Shown piece after piece: positions 1 through 5,150 of a DNA stretch of 5,150 bases. The notes beneath the pieces were generated by a model. That model made no database searches. It saw only the letters and a program-made list of their open reading frames with translations, and was not told where the DNA came from. The stretch spans positions 1 to 5,150 of the forward strand of contig CAYMAT010000058.1 of the NCBI GenBank assembly GCA_964388495.1, written 5' to 3'. This DNA is from CAYMAT01 sp964388495 (GTDB lineage Bacteria; Patescibacteriota; Gracilibacteria; Peribacterales; Peribacteraceae). The position numbers and the translations under genes were made by a program. The number at the start of each line of letters is the position of its first letter. Position 1 is the first letter of the stretch.

Positions 1-49
1 GGAGGCGGTCATTGCTTTCGTCGCCGTGTTTGATTGCGTAAATAGCCAT
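1..49 (-). CDS. Start of a small gene, possibly ribosomal protein bS21 (cut by the window edge)
   Basis: The minus strand reads from an ATG at 49-47 into MAIYAIKHGDESNDRL before the window ends, with no stop in the 16 codons visible. The pattern of a short beta-strand with basic residues, then Glu-Ser, a variable residue, Asp, a variable residue and Leu resembles the beginning of bS21, where it precedes an Arg-Arg-Phe helix. bS21 is a small 30S subunit protein that helps 16S rRNA bind mRNA during initiation. The gene starts 51 nt behind the stop of the upstream propeller gene on the same strand, so the two could share a transcript. No Shine-Dalgarno sequence precedes the ATG. Only 16 residues are visible, so the family call is a guess. 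That a gene starts here is more likely than not. Confidence 0.4.
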   Translation of the reverse strand, partial: MAIYAIKHGDESNDRL

Positions 50-100
50 AGAGCCGGTACAGGGTACGGGAAGAGGGCCTAGGGGGCAAGTCCTTTCGGA

Positions 101-1552
101 TTAGGGCAGGGGAGTGGCAAAGGGCAGTACCGGTGCATTCATGACCGAGCCGTCCGGCAAGGAAAAAACGTACTGCAGGCCATTTCCTGAATATGCCGTG
201 GGCCGTTGGTACAGCTCCCCCAGCTGGTTGGAGTCCAGGGCTGCAAACTCTCCGGTGACAAGATCCTGCCGCAAGAGATAAGGGGCCTCCTGCAGGGCGT
301 AAAATGCATACCGGCCGTTGAGGCTCAGGTGCACCGGCATTGCCCTGGCATTTTGGTACGGTGTTCCGTCCAGGGGATTTTGCCCCGTCCGTGCGCGCGT
401 GTCCCACAGGTACGGCGTTGTTCCCGGGACGAGGATTTTGGTAACGTCACGATCGATGAATGACGGGGAATATCCGGCAGGCGCAACGGGGGGTGCGGCG
501 AATTCCTCTGTAGCCGGGTAGAAGAAGACGATGCGATCCGGTTCATGCGTCCCCGGCGTGTTGTCCCGCCTCAGCAGTGCGGCAACGTCCCCGTCGTTGC
601 TGAGGGCAACGGGCGCATAGCTCTCCGACCCTTGCGGCCGGATATGCGTGATGCCCCCTGTATCCTTGTTGAAGATGGATGTACCGTCCGCATCGTTATA
701 GAGGAAACGCGTGAGGTTCCCGGAGGCGACCACCGCTCCCGCACCGCTAATGGAGGAGGGGAACACGGGGGAGTAGGCGCTGGAATACCGGTCGAAGATC
801 AGCACGGTGTCGTCTGCCGTTCCAAACAGGTACCGGTCATCGGGCGTGATGCTTTTCACGTCCAGCTCCACACCGGTTTTCTGGTGCGCCAGGGACGGCG
901 GAACCGGGGGCAGATGAACCGTGGTGTTGGTCTTCCGGTCATAGACCACGTTCCTGTAGATGCCTGCCGCCTGGCCCTGCACGGTTGCGGCAAAGATGTA
1001 GAGGGAGCCGTCTTCATTCAGTATCCCGGGTGCCTGGGATTTGCCGCTGTACTGTAGGTAGGTGGAACACGGTCCGGCGCTGTAGTTGGGTGATCCCGGG
1101 TTGCCGCTGCAGACCAGGAGATCGCTCTGGTCGGAAATATGCGTTTGCGGATATGGCAGGGGTGTGGGGGAGGGGAGCGGGGCCGGGTCCGGGCGGCGGG
1201 GTGAGGCATAGACGACGGAATACACTCCCGTGGGCGCGCACGATCCGCCTCCACGGGTACACCGGGTGTTACCCGCATCACACTGGGCGGGGCAGCGCAC
1301 GCCAACGGTGCGCTCACCGCAGGTGAGGGCCAGGACGTCGTCGTTCAGGCAGGCGCCTCCGGAGGTGACCATCGCATCCGGACAACCGTTGAGCAGTGCC
1401 GGATCGCCGGCAAAACATTCCTGGTTGGGTGAAAGGGCTCCCAGGAGGTTTTGGAATGCCCCAGGAAGTGTCCAAAGAATGACGGCGATGAGTCCCGGAC
1501 CCAACAGGGAGATGGCCAACCAGAAACTCGCCCGCGGCATCCTTGGGAGCAT
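101..1552 (-). CDS. Membrane-anchored extracytoplasmic protein: Cys-rich region, Pro-rich linker and predicted seven-bladed beta-propeller
   Basis: I do not recognise this 483-residue protein as a named family. After a short basic N-terminus (two Arg), residues 10-29 form one hydrophobic segment (FWLAISLLGPGLIAVILWTL). It fits a signal anchor or uncleaved signal peptide and puts the rest outside the cytoplasm. Residues 46-105 hold eight cysteines (46, 57, 68, 78, 87, 91, 98, 105), and two more follow at 148 and 162. All ten lie before residue 163, as expected for disulfides in an exported domain. Residues 117-135 are a Pro-rich linker. From about 176 to 477 a unit recurs about seven times: Ser/Asn-x-Asp/Asn-Gly/Asp, then a hydrophobic strand, then a strand ending in Asp plus Thr-Gly or similar (for example SITPDDRYLFGTADDTVLIFD and HLSLNGRYAFYALQ). 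This looks like WD40/TolB-type propeller blades. Such domains bind proteins or carbohydrates; the ligand here is unknown. I start at ATG 1552. An in-frame TTG at 1582 would add ten residues but overlaps a candidate -10 box, and ATG 1540 is also possible. The stop is TAA. Confidence 0.8.
   Translation of the reverse strand: MLPRMPRASFWLAISLLGPGLIAVILWTLPGAFQNLLGALSPNQECFAGDPALLNGCPDAMVTSGGACLNDDVLALTCGERTVGVRCPAQCDAGNTRCTRGGGSCAPTGVYSVVYASPRRPDPAPLPSPTPLPYPQTHISDQSDLLVCSGNPGSPNYSAGPCSTYLQYSGKSQAPGILNEDGSLYIFAATVQGQAAGIYRNVVYDRKTNTTVHLPPVPPSLAHQKTGVELDVKSITPDDRYLFGTADDTVLIFDRYSSAYSPVFPSSISGAGAVVASGNLTRFLYNDADGTSIFNKDTGGITHIRPQGSESYAPVALSNDGDVAALLRRDNTPGTHEPDRIVFFYPATEEFAAPPVAPAGYSPSFIDRDVTKILVPGTTPYLWDTRARTGQNPLDGTPYQNARAMPVHLSLNGRYAFYALQEAPYLLRQDLVTGEFAALDSNQLGELYQRPTAYSGNGLQYVFSLPDGSVMNAPVLPFATPLP
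1159..1201 (+). other. Canonical G-quadruplex motif with seven G-runs
   Basis: The plus strand has G-runs at 1159-1162 (4), 1166-1170 (5), 1172-1175 (4), 1179-1182 (4), 1185-1187 (3), 1191-1193 (3) and 1198-1201 (4). The first four runs are separated by loops of only TGT, A and AGC, which would allow a four-tetrad quadruplex. The tract lies inside the propeller gene and encodes its Pro-rich linker from the opposite strand. The G-rich strand is therefore the template strand, and the mRNA is C-rich. The motif is plain in the sequence; folding and any effect on transcription are inference. It may be only a by-product of CCN proline codons. Confidence 0.55.
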
Positions 1553-1580
1553 GGGAGAAATCGTACCAGCAGAATTCCTC

Positions 1581-1608
1581 AATAAAGAACAAAAAAAATT
1601 CTTGTCAA
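1581..1608 (-). promoter_or_regulatory. Candidate sigma-70-type promoter of the propeller gene
   Basis: Reading the minus strand, 1608-1603 is a perfect TTGACA -35 box. A 16-nt T-rich spacer separates it from TTTATT (1586-1581), a 4-of-6 match to the -10 box that lacks the important second-position A. Transcription would begin near 1575, giving a leader of roughly 23 nt before ATG 1552. The -10 overlaps the in-frame TTG at 1582, which argues against TTG as the start. The perfect -35 and its place in the short divergent spacer support it; the -10 is weak. Confidence 0.45.
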
Positions 1609-1639
1609 TTCACACCCTGGCTTCTGCACCCCGGAAGCA

Positions 1640-3731
<2,092 letters not shown>

Positions 3732-3769
3732 TAGGGTCGGATATGTGAATAGCGAAAAAATCGTTTCTC

Positions 3770-4600
3770 TCATTTCTTCTTTTTACGCCTGTGCGTTTGT
3801 TTGAACGGCGCAAGGAGTTTACGGAACGACGTGAGAGTTTCCTGATCAATCTCCTCTGCTGCATTTTCGGATTCCGATTCGTTGATGGGGGCAAGAATCG
3901 CATTCTTTCCCAGGAGGTACATCTGCAGGAATGGCAGCATGTATTCAAACCACCCGCGCAAGAGGCCCTTCTGGAAACGGCGCCCGGAAAAAGTCACTCG
4001 TGGGGTTTTAATCAATCCTATCCGTCCCAGCTTTCCCACTCTCTTGCTGAGATCAAGGTCCTCGTATGCATCGGTCTTGGCATCGAATCCTCCTACTTTC
4101 TTGTAGATGTCTGCGCGAACGGCACAGGAGAACCCGCTCATCCCCGGGTGGCCGTACATGAGAAAGTTTCCTGAGATGATATAGGGAATGATGGTATTGA
4201 AGGTTTTATTCACCTGGGGTTCGCAGTCCACGATCTGCGGGAGCCCCGTGGCGCCCACGGCCTTGGGATGCTTGCGGAAGTATTCCAAAAAGGCATCGAT
4301 CCAGTTGGGCGGGACAATGGCGTCAGCATCTGTGGAGAGGAAATATTTGCCGCGGGCCTTCAGAAATCCTGTTCGCCTAGCGCGCCCCCGCCCGCGCCGC
4401 TCCTCGCGCAGCACCGTAATGTTCAGCTTTCCGGAATAGGACCTGGCGATCTTGGATGTTTTGTCCGTGCTGCCGTTATCCACCACGATTACCTCAAAAG
4501 GCTCCTTTGTCTTCTGTTTCACCAGGGCGTCCAGACAGGCCCCAATGCGTTTCTCCTCGTTCAGGGCCGGAATCACGATGGAGGCGGTGGGGCGCTGCAT
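3770..4600 (-). CDS. Family 2 (GT-A fold) glycosyltransferase
   Basis: This 276-residue protein transfers a sugar from a nucleotide-sugar donor, probably during synthesis of a surface glycan or glycolipid at the cytoplasmic face of the membrane. Donor and acceptor cannot be told from sequence. It opens with ASIVIPALNEE (6-16), followed by VIVVDNGSTDKT (37-48), the classic GT2 nucleotide-binding strands. STDAD at 89-93 contains the DxD metal-binding motif. GMSGFSCAVRADIYKKVGGFD (153-173) is the acceptor-side segment, and Glu-Asp at 180-181 in EDLDLSKR supplies the likely catalytic base. Residues 216-239 (GWFEYMLPFLQMYLLGKNAI and after) are hydrophobic and could touch the membrane; they are too interrupted for a confident transmembrane helix. 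An acidic stretch (240-254) and a basic end (RRKKKK) follow. ATG 4600 lies 4 nt after the hisS stop, without a clear Shine-Dalgarno site, so translation is probably coupled. By eye it is more AT-rich than gyrB. The stop is TGA. Confidence 0.92.
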   Translation of the reverse strand: MQRPTASIVIPALNEEKRIGACLDALVKQKTKEPFEVIVVDNGSTDKTSKIARSYSGKLNITVLREERRGRGRARRTGFLKARGKYFLSTDADAIVPPNWIDAFLEYFRKHPKAVGATGLPQIVDCEPQVNKTFNTIIPYIISGNFLMYGHPGMSGFSCAVRADIYKKVGGFDAKTDAYEDLDLSKRVGKLGRIGLIKTPRVTFSGRRFQKGLLRGWFEYMLPFLQMYLLGKNAILAPINESESENAAEEIDQETLTSFRKLLAPFKQTHRRKKKK

Positions 4601-4604
4601 GGGG

Positions 4605-5150
4605 TCAGTCTTCGATCACGCCTAAGTGATCTTTGAGGACGTACGTATCCAGGTTTTCTTTCCCCAGAAGCTTGATGAGCTCGGGGATGGCCTTGGCCAG
4701 CGGCATCTGCTTCTGTTTGCCCGCCTGCATGTCGCGCAAAATAATCGTCTTGGACTTCACCTCCATTTTGCCCAGCAGCAGCGTGTACCGTGCCTGGAAC
4801 TTGTCGGCCAAGCGCATCTGGCTCTTGAGACTGGCTTCACCCAGCGCGCCCAGCGTGTGAATGCCCAGTTCGCGGAGTTCCGAGATGAGCATGAGGCAGC
4901 TTTTCTTGGCCTCGGGACCCAGTTGGGCAACGAAGACGTCCACCTGGTCTTTGTCCGGCGCGGTGATGCCGGCCTCCTTCATATGCCAGATGATGCGTTC
5001 CATGCCGCAGGCGAATCCCACGCCCGGCGTGGGCTTGCCGCCCAGAAGCTCAATCAGTCCGTCGTACCTGCCTCCGCCGCCCACGGCGTTCTGCGCGCCG
5101 GTGCTAGAGTCCCAGAATTCAAAAACCGTCTGCGTGTAGTAGTCCAGCCC
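4605..5150 (-). CDS. hisS: Histidyl-tRNA synthetase, C-terminal part (5' end outside the window)
   Basis: HisRS is a class II synthetase that charges tRNA-His with histidine using ATP, usually as a cytoplasmic dimer. The frame is open from the window edge, giving 181 residues. They begin in the histidine-specific motif GLDYYTQTVFEF (the catalytic Arg that normally precedes this Gly is just off the edge) and continue with GGGGRYDGL (24-32) and class II motif 3, GVGFACGMERI (43-53). The anticodon-binding domain runs from about 70 (VDVFVAQLGPEA) to 163 and includes LADKFQARYTLLLGKMEVKS and TIILRDM. About 18 residues follow its usual end (KENLDTYVLKDHLGVIED), a modest extension. A GTG at 5084-5082 is an internal Val codon in AVGGGG, not a start. 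The gene ends in TGA 4 nt before the glycosyltransferase ATG and is probably first in that transcript. Its promoter is outside the window. Confidence 0.97.
   Translation of the reverse strand, partial: GLDYYTQTVFEFWDSSTGAQNAVGGGGRYDGLIELLGGKPTPGVGFACGMERIIWHMKEAGITAPDKDQVDVFVAQLGPEAKKSCLMLISELRELGIHTLGALGEASLKSQMRLADKFQARYTLLLGKMEVKSKTIILRDMQAGKQKQMPLAKAIPELIKLLGKENLDTYVLKDHLGVIED

Noticed and set aside
50..100. A terminator or promoter between the propeller gene and the small gene at the left edge
   Set aside because: On the minus strand there is only a 3-bp stem with a GAAA loop just after the stop codon, and a TTGCCC/TACCCT pair with poor matches. Neither is convincing.
9..407. A 132-codon minus-strand frame overlapping the 3' end of the propeller gene
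   Set aside because: It is out of frame with the propeller coding sequence and has Arg/Pro/Gly-rich shadow composition. The frame starting at ATG 49 looks more protein-like in the same stretch.
545..1057. Open frames on the plus strand opposite the propeller gene
   Set aside because: They are rich in Arg, Gly and Val without domain or signal features, while the minus-strand frame has a membrane segment, clustered cysteines and regular blade-like repeats.
1583..1610. AAGAA...TTCTT inverted repeat around the A-tract in the divergent spacer
   Set aside because: Five-base arms around a homopolymer tract are expected by chance in AT-rich promoter DNA.
3770..5150. UGA recoded as glycine (Gracilibacteria/Absconditabacteria code)
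   Set aside because: No in-frame TGA occurs inside gyrB, hisS, the glycosyltransferase or the propeller gene. TGA falls exactly at the expected ends of hisS and the glycosyltransferase, and conserved glycines use GGN codons.

Overview
The window holds three well-identified or well-delimited genes in full (a membrane-anchored beta-propeller protein, gyrB and a family-2 glycosyltransferase) and two genes cut by the edges (hisS on the right and a small gene start on the left). It is bacterial chromosomal housekeeping sequence of moderately high GC. No phage genes, insertion sequences, CRISPR arrays, tRNAs or rRNAs are visible.

Layout. Positions 1-49 (minus) carry the first 16 codons of a small gene that resembles the start of ribosomal protein bS21. 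Positions 101-1552 (minus) encode an unrecognised 483-residue protein with an N-terminal membrane segment, a cysteine-rich region, a proline-rich linker and a likely seven-bladed propeller. A short AT-then-C-rich divergent spacer follows (about 1553-1677). Then comes gyrB (plus, 1678-3717), complete with its ATPase, TOPRIM and tail regions. After a 52-bp convergent gap, a glycosyltransferase (minus, 3770-4600) lies 4 nt behind the stop codon of hisS (minus, 4605 to beyond 5150). hisS and the glycosyltransferase therefore look like one transcript running toward gyrB.

Organism. GyrB is of the short type (about 680 residues, no large E. coli-like insertion) and carries Arg rather than Lys in its PLRGK motif. 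No start codon here has a convincing Shine-Dalgarno sequence. TGA ends hisS and the glycosyltransferase and does not occur in frame inside any gene, so UGA is an ordinary stop. The HisRS tail style, the lack of Shine-Dalgarno sites and the anchored Cys-rich surface protein next to core genes fit a Patescibacteria/CPR-type lineage of higher GC, for example the Peregrinibacteria/Peribacteria area. This is an impression from sequence style, not a demonstrated placement.

Function together. gyrB (DNA supercoiling), hisS (tRNA-His charging) and perhaps rpsU (translation initiation) are core information genes. The glycosyltransferase and the propeller protein are envelope-type genes set between them. 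I see no sign of an integrated defence or mobile system. The least understood item is the propeller protein, and the most checkable items are the start sites and the G-rich tract inside that gene.
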